Assembly (NCBI GenBank): GCA_030539135.1
Contig: JAUNSQ010000031.1
Location: 1,726-11,745, forward strand
Reading direction: 5' to 3'
DNA: 10,020 nucleotides
Origin: Synergistaceae bacterium
Lineage (GTDB): Bacteria; Synergistota; Synergistia; Synergistales; Synergistaceae
A model generated the notes under the pieces. The model made no database searches, was not told where the DNA came from, and saw only the letters and a list, made by a program, of their open reading frames with translations. The position numbers were made by a program, and so were the translations under genes. This document shows, one piece after another, positions 1-5,563 of this stretch; position 1 is the first letter of the stretch; the number at the start of each line of letters is the position of its first letter.

Positions 1-134
1 AGCAGCTCTATTGGGCAAGCCTCGGCTCGGCAGAGCGTTTTGATGCGCTCTGGCGTGAGGTCGGGCGCTATGCTCAGGCTGAGCGCTATTTCTTCGGCCG
101 TGGCATTTGACGGCAACAGGTGTCTAGTCGTCAT
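1..134 (-). CDS. I: Phage tail protein I (gpI-like), N-terminal part
   Basis: This leftward gene runs off the left edge; the first 44 codons are visible. The ATG at 134-132 lies inside the end of gene J, giving an 11-bp overlap in another frame. A GGAG sits 8 bases upstream of it, so the start is well supported. The protein begins MTTRHLLPSNAT and continues with an acidic helical stretch and a segment ending CRAEACPIEL. This resembles the N-terminus of P2 gpI-family tail proteins, where a similar Cys-Pro segment precedes a conserved tryptophan-rich core; that core is beyond the window. gpI is a baseplate protein that acts with gpJ at the baseplate edge, and I directly following J is the P2 order. 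The call rests mainly on position and the short N-terminal match. Confidence 0.6.
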   Translation of the reverse strand, partial: MTTRHLLPSNATAEEIALSLSIAPDLTPERIKTLCRAEACPIEL

Positions 135-1251
135 CGTCAATGCTCCATGTGATTGCGACGTTGGTGCAGTACGGTGCTTCGTCAGCCGCAGGTTCAACAT
201 CAGCCGCCGGCGATGTAATGCCGACCTTGCGCACGCCTTCGACGTGCGCGGCCGCTATCAGCATTGAGACGGTTATCTGCGTTCCTATGCCTCGCTTTGC
301 GGCGGCGAGCGCTTCGAGCGCTTCTGTGGCCGCTTCTATGACTGGCTCGGCGGATACACCTGAATATATGTTGAGGTGCGCCGTTATCGTGTACGCCAGC
401 GGCGTCGCGGAGACCACCTGCACGTTGTCGGTGAGAGGCCTGTGTTTCTCAGCTGAGAGTATCGCCGTGACGCGGTCCAGCATTGTCTGGTCGGCCGCGC
501 CGTTTCCTTCGGACGAAAGCACGACTACCCGCACGTTTCCCGGCGTCGGGGAGGACACCTTGACGTCGGCCACCCTTGAGTCCGCCGTGTACGGCCAATA
601 TTCGTAGGCTCCGTCCGGGCCGGCAGTCGACCAGCTCTCCGGCGATTGCTGGGTGCGGAGCCGCAGCCTGTCGTCGCTTTCGGCGTCGCTGCCGCCAGCG
701 GCCTCCGCTAGCTGCAATATCGAGGTCACCCAGGGCAGTGGCGTTATGGCCGACCACGCCGAGGTTATTCCGTTGCCAGCGGCCCCCGCCGGGTAGATCA
801 TCTCCATTGTTCCGGCTGCCGTCGTCGCGCCTGCGGCGATTGTCACATCGGCGCGAAGCTGCGCGGTGTTCCCGGCGCTGTCCGTGACGGTGAACCCGGC
901 CGGAATGGTGATGTCCTGAGCCAGCGCGGCGGAGAGCGTTATCCGGCACCCGAATGTGGCCTGCGCTCCGGCGAGCCGCTCCACAGCGTAGAACGCCGCG
1001 AGGTGTTCAAGGTCGCTCCCGGTGCTGAGCGCCAGCATACAGGCGCGAGCCGCTTCGTTGATCCTCTGGCGGAGCAGCAACTCCCTGTAGCTGGCGACTT
1101 CAAGTATCTTGTTGGCGGGGTCTGACTCAAGGGCCTCGGCCGTCCAGCCGGGGCAGCGCCCGGCAAAATCTTCGCGCATTTCCCGCAGGATTGCCTCAAA
1201 GCTGAGTTCCTCTATGATTTTTGGCGCTGGAAGTTTTGAAAGGTCTATCAT
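124..1251 (-). CDS. J: Baseplate assembly protein J (gpJ-like)
   Basis: The product is a 375-residue baseplate wedge protein, expected at the outer edge of the contractile-tail baseplate. The N-terminus (MIDLSKLPAPKIIEELSFE) and the segment near residues 45-75, with ESDPANKILEVASYRELLLR followed by a RINEAARA-type helix, are the hallmark of the Baseplate J family. The middle is Ala/Gly/Thr-rich beta structure, and a GGSDAESDDRLRLRTQQSPES segment near residue 200 is also typical. The C-terminus ends in four aspartates. P2 gpJ is about 300 residues, so this is a longer version. The start codon shares one base with the stop of gpW (TAATG), and AAGGAG lies 9 bases upstream, so the two are probably translationally coupled. 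The family assignment is strong. Confidence 0.93.
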   Translation of the reverse strand: MIDLSKLPAPKIIEELSFEAILREMREDFAGRCPGWTAEALESDPANKILEVASYRELLLRQRINEAARACMLALSTGSDLEHLAAFYAVERLAGAQATFGCRITLSAALAQDITIPAGFTVTDSAGNTAQLRADVTIAAGATTAAGTMEMIYPAGAAGNGITSAWSAITPLPWVTSILQLAEAAGGSDAESDDRLRLRTQQSPESWSTAGPDGAYEYWPYTADSRVADVKVSSPTPGNVRVVVLSSEGNGAADQTMLDRVTAILSAEKHRPLTDNVQVVSATPLAYTITAHLNIYSGVSAEPVIEAATEALEALAAAKRGIGTQITVSMLIAAAHVEGVRKVGITSPAADVEPAADEAPYCTNVAITWSIDDDD

Positions 1252-1613
1252 TACGCCGCGCTCCTTGCCGCCGTTATGACTGTGGTGACAACCTCGCCAG
1301 TCTCAACGATTGTATATTTGACGCTTATCTCAGCGTAGCCGTTGCCAACGCTCGAAATGCTGACCTTGCCCAGTTTTATGCGAGGTTCCCATTTATCCAG
1401 CGCACTGGCGACAGCGGTGAACATCTGAAGCTGCCAAGCCTTGTTCATGGGTTGGTCAACAAGCCGCGGGATGTCGCTGCCGTACTCCGGGCGCATGACC
1501 CGTGTGCCGATGGGCGTAGTGAGTATGTCGTGGATGCTCTGTTCGAGGTGCGCTCTTGCCGCAAGCAGCGGCAGGCGTCCGATCTCAAGAGTTCTACTTA
1601 CGCCCGTTTCCAT
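1251..1613 (-). CDS. W: Baseplate protein W (gpW/gp25-like)
   Basis: This 120-residue protein belongs to the P2 gpW / T4 gp25 lysozyme-like baseplate family, a core component of the inner baseplate wedge. Visible family features are the ILTTPIGTRVMRPEYGS stretch around residues 30-46, followed by a conserved aspartate and a helix with a KAWQLQ-type sequence. A beta-rich C-terminal half then carries the DKWEPRI segment. Length is normal. The ATG at 1613 is preceded by GGAGG with a 9-base spacer, and its first 20 bases overlap the end of the holin-like gene. Its stop overlaps the start of J by one base. Despite the family's lysozyme-like name, its role is structural. Confidence 0.92.
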   Translation of the reverse strand: METGVSRTLEIGRLPLLAARAHLEQSIHDILTTPIGTRVMRPEYGSDIPRLVDQPMNKAWQLQMFTAVASALDKWEPRIKLGKVSISSVGNGYAEISVKYTIVETGEVVTTVITAARSAA

Positions 1614-1932
1614 CTTTTACGTCCTCCGGGTCTGGCGCGAACGCAGAGCCCATATCGTTTATGTAATTTATGCTCGCATTGGCTTTGTCGCTGGGATTGT
1701 CATCTTTCTTTTCCGCAAATGTAACAGCTGCCTTTTTGCCAAAGAGTCCGCAGATGATCCAACCGAGTGCCGTCCAATATTCAGGCGGCAGGTCGACTGG
1801 TTTGATCCACGGGCAGAACTCGGCGACAAAGGGGTAGACAAGGTGATTAAACGCGAGCACAACGACCCCAACCCAAACAAGGCATGGGATCCCCGCCCAT
1901 TCAAACGCTTTGTCTTTGCCAAATACCTTCAT
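1594..1932 (-). CDS. Small membrane protein, putative holin (3TM-holin-like)
   Basis: The 112-residue protein has a strongly hydrophobic stretch at residues 13-38 (CLVWVGVVVLAFNHLVYPF). A second, shorter one lies at about 53-66 (YWTALGWIICGLFG), and the C-terminus is charged and hydrophilic. The spacing, the LPPEYW turn between the segments and the Gly-Lys-Lys after the second recall the three-transmembrane holin family found in many prophages. A holin makes membrane lesions that release or activate the endolysin at lysis. I chose ATG 1932 because GGGAGG lies about 8 bases upstream; longer in-frame versions have no such site. It lies between the PAAR-like gene (14-bp gap) and gpW (20-bp overlap). 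Membrane location is clear from the sequence; the holin role is inferred from size and context. Confidence 0.6.
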   Translation of the reverse strand: MKVFGKDKAFEWAGIPCLVWVGVVVLAFNHLVYPFVAEFCPWIKPVDLPPEYWTALGWIICGLFGKKAAVTFAEKKDDNPSDKANASINYINDMGSAFAPDPEDVKDGNGRK

Positions 1933-1946
1933 TCTGCCAACCTCCC

Positions 1947-2267
1947 TCAGAACGCAACATCCATCAGGGCGCTGCCTGTTATGTGATGCCCTTCCTGCCC
2001 ACAGTCGCGGCATACTGTCGTATGTCCGATAAGAGTTACAGGGATGTCTTCAACCTCGATTAAGCGGCTGCCTTCTATCGATTCATACGTGCCTCCGTGC
2101 GGACAATTGCACGGCCCGGAATGCCCGACAAGCTGCACGAGCTGTCCTTCGACTTCAAACAGCGGCGACCCTTCGGAATTCCTTCCGTGTCTCGTGTGAG
2201 CGCAGCAGTCAAAACCCGGATTGCAAACGCCTATTGTGTCGTCGTTTATCCTTGTTACAAACGGCAT
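1947..2267 (-). CDS. PAAR-like spike-tip protein with three Cys/His repeats
   Basis: This 106-residue protein is likely the sharpened, metal-binding tip on the gpV spike. It contains three similar units, at about residues 21-47, 53-80 and 86-106. Each begins with a Cys pair (C21/C22, C53/C55, C86/C89) and His residues, then a Gly-Ser-x-Leu and a short Val-containing strand. The first two also carry Leu-(Val/Ile)-Gly-His. Threefold pseudo-repeats with His/Cys ligands are the logic of PAAR proteins, which form a cone holding a metal ion. The gene starts directly after the gpV stop codon, with GGGAGG inside the gpV coding end, so the two are likely made together. There are seven Cys and seven His in total, more than the one Cys and three His of classical PAAR zinc sites. 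The exact subfamily is uncertain. Confidence 0.7.
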   Translation of the reverse strand: MPFVTRINDDTIGVCNPGFDCCAHTRHGRNSEGSPLFEVEGQLVQLVGHSGPCNCPHGGTYESIEGSRLIEVEDIPVTLIGHTTVCRDCGQEGHHITGSALMDVAF

Positions 2268-2714
2268 TTAAGCGCCTCCCTGCACAACTTTTACCTGTAT
2301 CGCCGGAGCTATATAGATGTATCCTCCCGCAAAGCGGATGTAGCTGCCGTAGCTGTCCTTTATGTTGATTACGTGCGTGTTGCGGTCTACTTCTATCCGG
2401 GTTCCGTCCTTGAATTCTTTGATATAAAGTCCCTCCCGCGCCCCGGTCGGCAAGGGCTTCTTGTTTGAGGGTACGCCTCTTAACACGAGTCCTTCGCTGC
2501 CGTCTCCAAACGGGGAGAGGAATACGACTTGTTCGTGCAAGTCTGGATGCCAGAAGTCCTTATCGTCGCCACAGCGTTCCATCAGCCACGGCGAACTCGG
2601 AGATACCCTGTCTCCAAAATCCACACGGCAAAGCCCTTTTTCCGGCTCGACCTCGCATATTTCGCCAAACTGTATCAGGTTGGCGAACCTACGTTCGCTC
2701 TCGCTGTCCATCAC
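2268..2714 (-). CDS. V: Baseplate spike protein V (gpV-like)
   Basis: This 148-residue protein matches the phage baseplate assembly protein V family, a trimeric central spike that pierces the outer membrane. The N-terminal half is an OB-fold: an RRFANLIQFGEICEV start, the GLCRVDFGD strand near residues 27-35, and a VVFLSPFGDGSEGLVLRGV segment near 63-81. The C-terminal part (about 90-145) has the strand pattern of a triple beta-helix. It is shorter than P2 gpV (211 residues) and ends without the HxH iron-binding tip of that protein; the PAAR-like product encoded next may supply the tip. Translation could start at GTG 2714 or at the next codon, ATG 2711. Both overlap the upstream stop codon, and neither has a strong ribosome-binding site, suggesting coupling to the gene before. 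Confidence 0.9.
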   Translation of the reverse strand: MMDSESERRFANLIQFGEICEVEPEKGLCRVDFGDRVSPSSPWLMERCGDDKDFWHPDLHEQVVFLSPFGDGSEGLVLRGVPSNKKPLPTGAREGLYIKEFKDGTRIEVDRNTHVINIKDSYGSYIRFAGGYIYIAPAIQVKVVQGGA

Positions 2715-3154
2715 AGTACCAACGCTAAGATGATGCCTACTCCGCCGATAATGCTGGTGACGGTCGTTTCCGCACGGGCTCGCTTGGCTGCCTTGTTCGC
2801 TTCGGCTGCGGCATCCTTGAACGCGGCGATTGTTTCCTGAGAAGCCGCTCTCTCCTTTTGTACCTGTTCGCGTAGCTCGCCTACGGCGTTAATAAGTTCC
2901 TGTGTCGCGGCTCGTTCCGCCTCAAGGCTTTCGCGGAGGACGGTGTTTTCAGCTCGCAGCTCGCGCCACTCGCGCAGGAAATCTTGCGCGGCCTGTCGTG
3001 AAAGGACTATATCGCCGCTACCAGTTTGAGTTATCTCGCTTTCGGCGTTCGCGTATGCCGGTAAGTTCAAGACGCAGTTCGCGAACAACAGCGTCAGCGC
3101 TAATAGTGTCGACGCCTTTCCGAGCCTGTGCTTTTGCTTTGGCGATTTTGTCAT
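2711..3154 (-). CDS. Exported coiled-coil protein with C-terminal membrane segment, putative spanin
   Basis: The 147-residue product has a basic N-terminus and a hydrophobic core (residues 14-26, STLLALTLLFANC). A plausible signal peptidase site follows at AYANA (33-37). A long heptad-like coiled coil covers about 52-128, and a hydrophobic C-terminal segment covers 131-147 (VTSIIGGVGIILALVL). The gene overlaps the end of the Rz-like gene by 137 bp in another frame, exactly where an Rz1 outer-membrane spanin gene would lie. Cys27 follows L-F-A-N, a poor lipobox, so lipidation is doubtful. Signal plus coiled coil plus C-terminal membrane segment recalls single-protein u-spanins such as T1 gp11. 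I chose ATG 3154 because GGAG lies 8 bases upstream; GTG 3163 is possible. A spanin or spanin-partner role is inference. Confidence 0.6.
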   Translation of the reverse strand: MTKSPKQKHRLGKASTLLALTLLFANCVLNLPAYANAESEITQTGSGDIVLSRQAAQDFLREWRELRAENTVLRESLEAERAATQELINAVGELREQVQKERAASQETIAAFKDAAAEANKAAKRARAETTVTSIIGGVGIILALVL

Positions 3155-3380
3155 CCGTTTCACTCCGTTTCGTCTTTGTTTTCCTGATCGCTGCGGCTAC
3201 GTTCGCGTCCGCCGATATTGTCTTTTGTGTTTCCGTTTGCTGTCGCGTTTCGATGCTGGTCGTTCGTTTCAAGGCCGTAACGCCTCGGACGCTACGGTAT
3301 GTATCGCCGAGGATATAGCCAAGGACGGCGCAAAAGATTGCCGCCGCGATCAATATGTATGTCGACCTATTCGTTTGCAT
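3018..3380 (-). CDS. Rz-like inner-membrane spanin
   Basis: This is a 120-residue, type II membrane protein. One N-terminal transmembrane segment (residues 8-25, YILIAAAIFCAVLGYILG) is followed by a periplasmic Lys/Glu/Ala-rich helical domain, with VRELRLELTGIRER near the C-terminus. This is the build of Rz i-spanins, which bridge to an outer-membrane partner and fuse the two membranes after the wall is degraded. ATG 3380 has GGAGG about 12 bases upstream and overlaps the end of the preceding gene by 14 bp. The downstream gene overlaps its 3' end in another frame, the usual Rz/Rz1 arrangement. The sequence is too generic for a firm family match, so the call relies on topology, length and overlap. 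Confidence 0.65.
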   Translation of the reverse strand: MQTNRSTYILIAAAIFCAVLGYILGDTYRSVRGVTALKRTTSIETRQQTETQKTISADANVAAAIRKTKTKRSETDDKIAKAKAQARKGVDTISADAVVRELRLELTGIRERRKRDNSNW

Positions 3381-3897
3381 TATTGAAGTATTCCTCCGGC
3401 CCCGCGTCGCGCGGTTCTTCTTCTGGATAGAGCTCTTTGGCATCGCCAACATTTATTGCATGCAGCCGCGGCGTTTGATATGACTGTTCGCCAGTTATTT
3501 CGTAAATTGGGTAGGTCGTCTTAAATACCCAGACATCGACGTCAAGGTGCGGCCCTTCGGCAAGCTCCGATTCTTCCATCTCGCATGGCACGTATTCGCC
3601 ATCCGCTATCTGCAGGAACGGGTTCCCCATGAAGGATGCAAGCAGCTGCGTCTTGTCTATAAAATCCTGTCCTTTGTTATAGAAGGTCACGCTGACTGTG
3701 GCTTCCACCTCGCCGTAAAACTTGACGCCGGAGCCCTCTTGTACGCTTCGCGCTGGCTTCCTGCTTTCAATGCGTGTGATTACGCTCGACGGAGCGCCGG
3801 GCGTCGGGGATATGTTTGACACAGTCAGCCCTGGTATAGCAGCCATTATTCGAGCCTCGAGGCTGGACTTTATTATCTCCTCGATATGCGGGATCAT
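3367..3897 (-). CDS. Putative tail completion/terminator protein
   Basis: The 176-residue soluble protein starts MIPHIEEIIKSSLEARI, a short amphipathic helix. A Pro/Ser loop (NISPTPGAPSS) and alternating beta strands follow (about 60-75 and 115-135), and the tail is acidic (YPEEEPRDAGPEEY). A helix first, then a beta-sandwich with a strongly acidic tail, is reminiscent of Mu gp37-type and other tail terminator proteins. It occupies the position of P2 gpR (tail completion), upstream of the spike genes. The ATG shares four bases (ATGA) with the stop of the XhlA-like gene, and GGGGGCG lies about 9 bases upstream. I do not recognise a specific family with confidence; the function is inferred from position and general fold. 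Confidence 0.45.
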   Translation of the reverse strand: MIPHIEEIIKSSLEARIMAAIPGLTVSNISPTPGAPSSVITRIESRKPARSVQEGSGVKFYGEVEATVSVTFYNKGQDFIDKTQLLASFMGNPFLQIADGEYVPCEMEESELAEGPHLDVDVWVFKTTYPIYEITGEQSYQTPRLHAINVGDAKELYPEEEPRDAGPEEYFNNANE

Positions 3898-4154
3898 TTC
3901 AGCAACGCCCCCTTGATGACAAGTGTGACGAGGGAAAGCAGGATACTTATAACAAGCCCGACAAGCGTCTTTTGAGTATTGCCGAACGACCGTTCGATCT
4001 GTCCCATGCGCTCATCGAGACGGGCTAGCGTTACGACGACCTCAGAGCTAATGTTCTGTACGGCAGCCTGTGCGTTGATAGCGCCCTTTACGCCGTCGAT
4101 GGCTTCACAGATTGTCTTTACTTCCCTCGCGCCGATGAAATTGTCCTGAGCCAT
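3894..4154 (-). CDS. XhlA-like small membrane protein (lysis accessory?)
   Basis: The 86-residue protein has a soluble N-terminal part with a short coiled coil (about 38-58, VVVTLARLDERMGQIERSF). One C-terminal transmembrane segment follows (63-81, TLVGLVISILLSLVTLVIK), and then a short basic tail. This layout, with an LARLDERM-type coiled coil just before a single C-terminal membrane helix, is that of XhlA/hemolysin-type proteins that assist holins in PBSX-like phages. I chose ATG 4154 because AAAGGGGAC lies upstream; a longer TTG start at 4193 lacks a ribosome-binding site. Its stop overlaps the next start (ATGA). A holin-accessory role is inference. It could also be a tail-associated membrane protein. 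Confidence 0.5.
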   Translation of the reverse strand: MAQDNFIGAREVKTICEAIDGVKGAINAQAAVQNISSEVVVTLARLDERMGQIERSFGNTQKTLVGLVISILLSLVTLVIKGALLK

Positions 4155-4204
4155 TCTGTCTGTCCCCTTTAAAACCCGTTTAAATTCGTTCAAAAGAGGG
4201 GTAT

Positions 4205-4248
4205 CCTGCCTTTTGTGCCCGTGTGTAGTCGAATTTGCAAAAAGCAGG
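4205..4248 (-). repeat. Inverted repeat (RNA hairpin) in an intra-operon gap
   Basis: Arms at 4205-4215 and 4238-4248 are 11 bp each, separated by 22 bases. In the minus-strand RNA, the direction of the operon, all eleven positions pair if one G-U wobble is allowed; on the plus strand the same position is an A-C mismatch. It lies in the only gap over 100 bp in the leftward operon, between the transglycosylase-like and XhlA-like genes. No T-run follows, so it is not a standard terminator. It may be an mRNA processing or stability element. Confidence 0.4.
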
Positions 4249-4261
4249 GCCTCTTTGCGCG

Positions 4262-4870
4262 TTATTCTTCTTTTGCTTCGTTCGCCGCGAGTATCGCGGC
4301 CACGATGTCCGCCTTCTTATCGGCGGGCTGGATCGTTATGTCCTTTTCTTTCGCTATCTCTTTCAGCTCAGCCACCGTCTTTTTCATAAGCGCGGCCTCC
4401 GGCGTGTCCTCTGAGGGCATGGCCGCTATGACTTTGTTTACGAAGTTCTGATTGAGAAACTTGCCGTCCGGCCCTTTGCGCGGAGTTATACCCAGATACG
4501 CCGATATGACGCCCTCGACGCCGAAGCGTTTCTCGTAGCGGCTCGACAAGGCGGCCAGCCTCGCGCATCCGACGTCGATATTGTTCTCGGGATCGATAAG
4601 TTCCGTAAGCCAGCCGTCAAAACCCTGTTCTCGCGCCCACGCGCCCATGACCTGCATAAGTCCGATGGAACAGCGCTGAAGAACCAGCTCCGTATCCATA
4701 TTGCATCCCGCGGGGCGCTGCGCCTGCGGCAGAGTCCACCGATAAAGCGGCTCATAGCGCATCCATGCCGCGCATAAGGCAAGTACTTGAATTATTGCTA
4801 ATGCGAGCAACGGGCTGACCCCGTACTTGTTTGCCTTTTCATTTACAATGTTGATGATCTTTTCTTCCAC
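4262..4870 (-). CDS. Lytic-transglycosylase-like (SLT fold) protein with altered active site, C-terminal HeH/LEM-like motif
   Basis: The 202-residue protein has an SLT-type domain at about residues 15-150. Family landmarks are LALAIIQV (22-29), RYEPLYRW (38-45), GLMQVMG (70-76), the DPENNIDVGCARLA helix (93-106) and ISAY (122-125). Normally these enzymes cleave the murein glycan strand. Here the segment after QV reads LALCAAW where phage relatives have ESGxxPW, so the catalytic glutamate is replaced by leucine. The usual AYNAG motif reads AYLGI. Activity may therefore be lost or changed. A helix-extended-loop-helix (HeH/LEM, SAP-like) motif follows at 162-196 (VAELKEIAKEKDI, KKADIVAAI). The start is GTG 4870 with GGAGG 7 bases upstream, 16 bp after the preceding gene. 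Fold assignment is good; catalytic competence is doubtful. Confidence 0.8.
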   Translation of the reverse strand: MEEKIINIVNEKANKYGVSPLLALAIIQVLALCAAWMRYEPLYRWTLPQAQRPAGCNMDTELVLQRCSIGLMQVMGAWAREQGFDGWLTELIDPENNIDVGCARLAALSSRYEKRFGVEGVISAYLGITPRKGPDGKFLNQNFVNKVIAAMPSEDTPEAALMKKTVAELKEIAKEKDITIQPADKKADIVAAILAANEAKEE

Positions 4871-4886
4871 TTCGATTCCTCCTGTT

Positions 4887-5282
4887 CTATACAGTTGTAG
4901 CGCTGACCGCGCCCGTCCGTCTTCCTACGTCGCGCAGCGCTTTTGCCCCGCGGCTCTCCCAAAGGCCTACGAGCGTTTTAACATCGCCAGCGTCGTTGAA
5001 GACATAATCCGTTTCCGCGACGAGCCTCGGCACCTGATCAGCGTGGGCGAGGCAGAAAGTATTCAGTCCCGGTAGCGCGAATGCTATAGCGAAACAGCCC
5101 GTCGCCTCTTTGACCCGCTCCACGTCGTCTGGAGAGGTCGGCACGCTTCCAGCTAAGAGGCTGGTCACGTGCCGTTTTGCGCTCTCCATGTGCGGCAGGA
5201 GTTCCTCGTCAGGAAGGAACGCGGGTAGGTTGCCAAGTGTTCTGACGTAACTGGCGGTGATATCTATTGTCGCTACTGTCAT
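4887..5282 (-). CDS. L: Head completion / head-tail connector protein (gpL-like)
   Basis: The 131-residue protein is mostly helical with a short beta C-terminus. It has an FLPDEELLPHMESAKRHVTSLL segment (about 22-43), a hydrophobic helix (CFAIAFALPGLN, about 62-73) and a basic C-terminal region near SRGAKALRDVGRRTG. This pattern resembles the small helical connector proteins (P2 gpL, Mu gp36-like) that close the DNA-filled head at the portal. It lies downstream of the capsid gene with one small gene between, close to the P2 L position. Its ATG overlaps the preceding stop by four bases (ATGA). The gene symbol rests on position as much as on sequence, and it may be a functional equivalent rather than a true gpL relative. 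Confidence 0.55.
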   Translation of the reverse strand: MTVATIDITASYVRTLGNLPAFLPDEELLPHMESAKRHVTSLLAGSVPTSPDDVERVKEATGCFAIAFALPGLNTFCLAHADQVPRLVAETDYVFNDAGDVKTLVGLWESRGAKALRDVGRRTGAVSATTV

Positions 5283-5551
5283 TGCCTTATCACCGACACT
5301 TTAACTTTTTTGCTCTTAAGGTCCACCGTGTCTATTCCGGCAGAAGTAATGCGCGCCCGCCCGTAGATGCCCGTTGCAACTCCGCGGGTGGGCTCTTCCA
5401 GTTCGATGAACGCTTTTTCCTGAAGATAGGCCACGACCCTGAGGAAGTCGCTCTCAGAGAGATTGCTTCTCTCGCGGCATTTTTCCAGCTCCATGAAGTC
5501 CGGATAAACTCCGAACAAGCAGTTGAGTACCTTTAGCGCCAAACGTTCCAC
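5279..5551 (-). CDS. Small winged-helix-like protein of unknown function in the head operon
   Basis: This 90-residue protein has the secondary-structure order of a winged helix-turn-helix. Helices cover about residues 3-18, 20-28 and 32-47 (SESDFLRVVAYLQEKAFIEL). A wing with basic residues follows (EEPTRGVATGIYGRARIT), then a closing helix-like SAGIDTVD segment reminiscent of MarR/PadR-type wings. The start is GTG 5551, preceded by AAGGGGGTG, an almost perfect ribosome-binding site, and 12 bp separate it from the capsid stop. It overlaps the next gene by ATGA. I do not recognise a named family. It may be a minor head protein that borrowed the fold, or a DNA-binding regulator expressed with the structural genes; the sequence does not decide. 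Confidence 0.6.
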   Translation of the reverse strand: MERLALKVLNCLFGVYPDFMELEKCRERSNLSESDFLRVVAYLQEKAFIELEEPTRGVATGIYGRARITSAGIDTVDLKSKKVKVSVIRQ

Positions 5552-5563
5552 AGGGTCACCCCC

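Noticed and set aside
140..607. Plus-strand open frame of 155 codons opposite gene J
   Set aside because: It is antisense to the well-supported gpJ gene, with Ser/Ala-rich low-complexity content and no recognisable domain; it is a GC-rich shadow.
1441..1986. Plus-strand open frame of 181 codons opposite gpW and the holin-like gene
   Set aside because: It spans two overlapping minus-strand genes and has no ribosome-binding site or domain. The gpW match on the other strand is clear.
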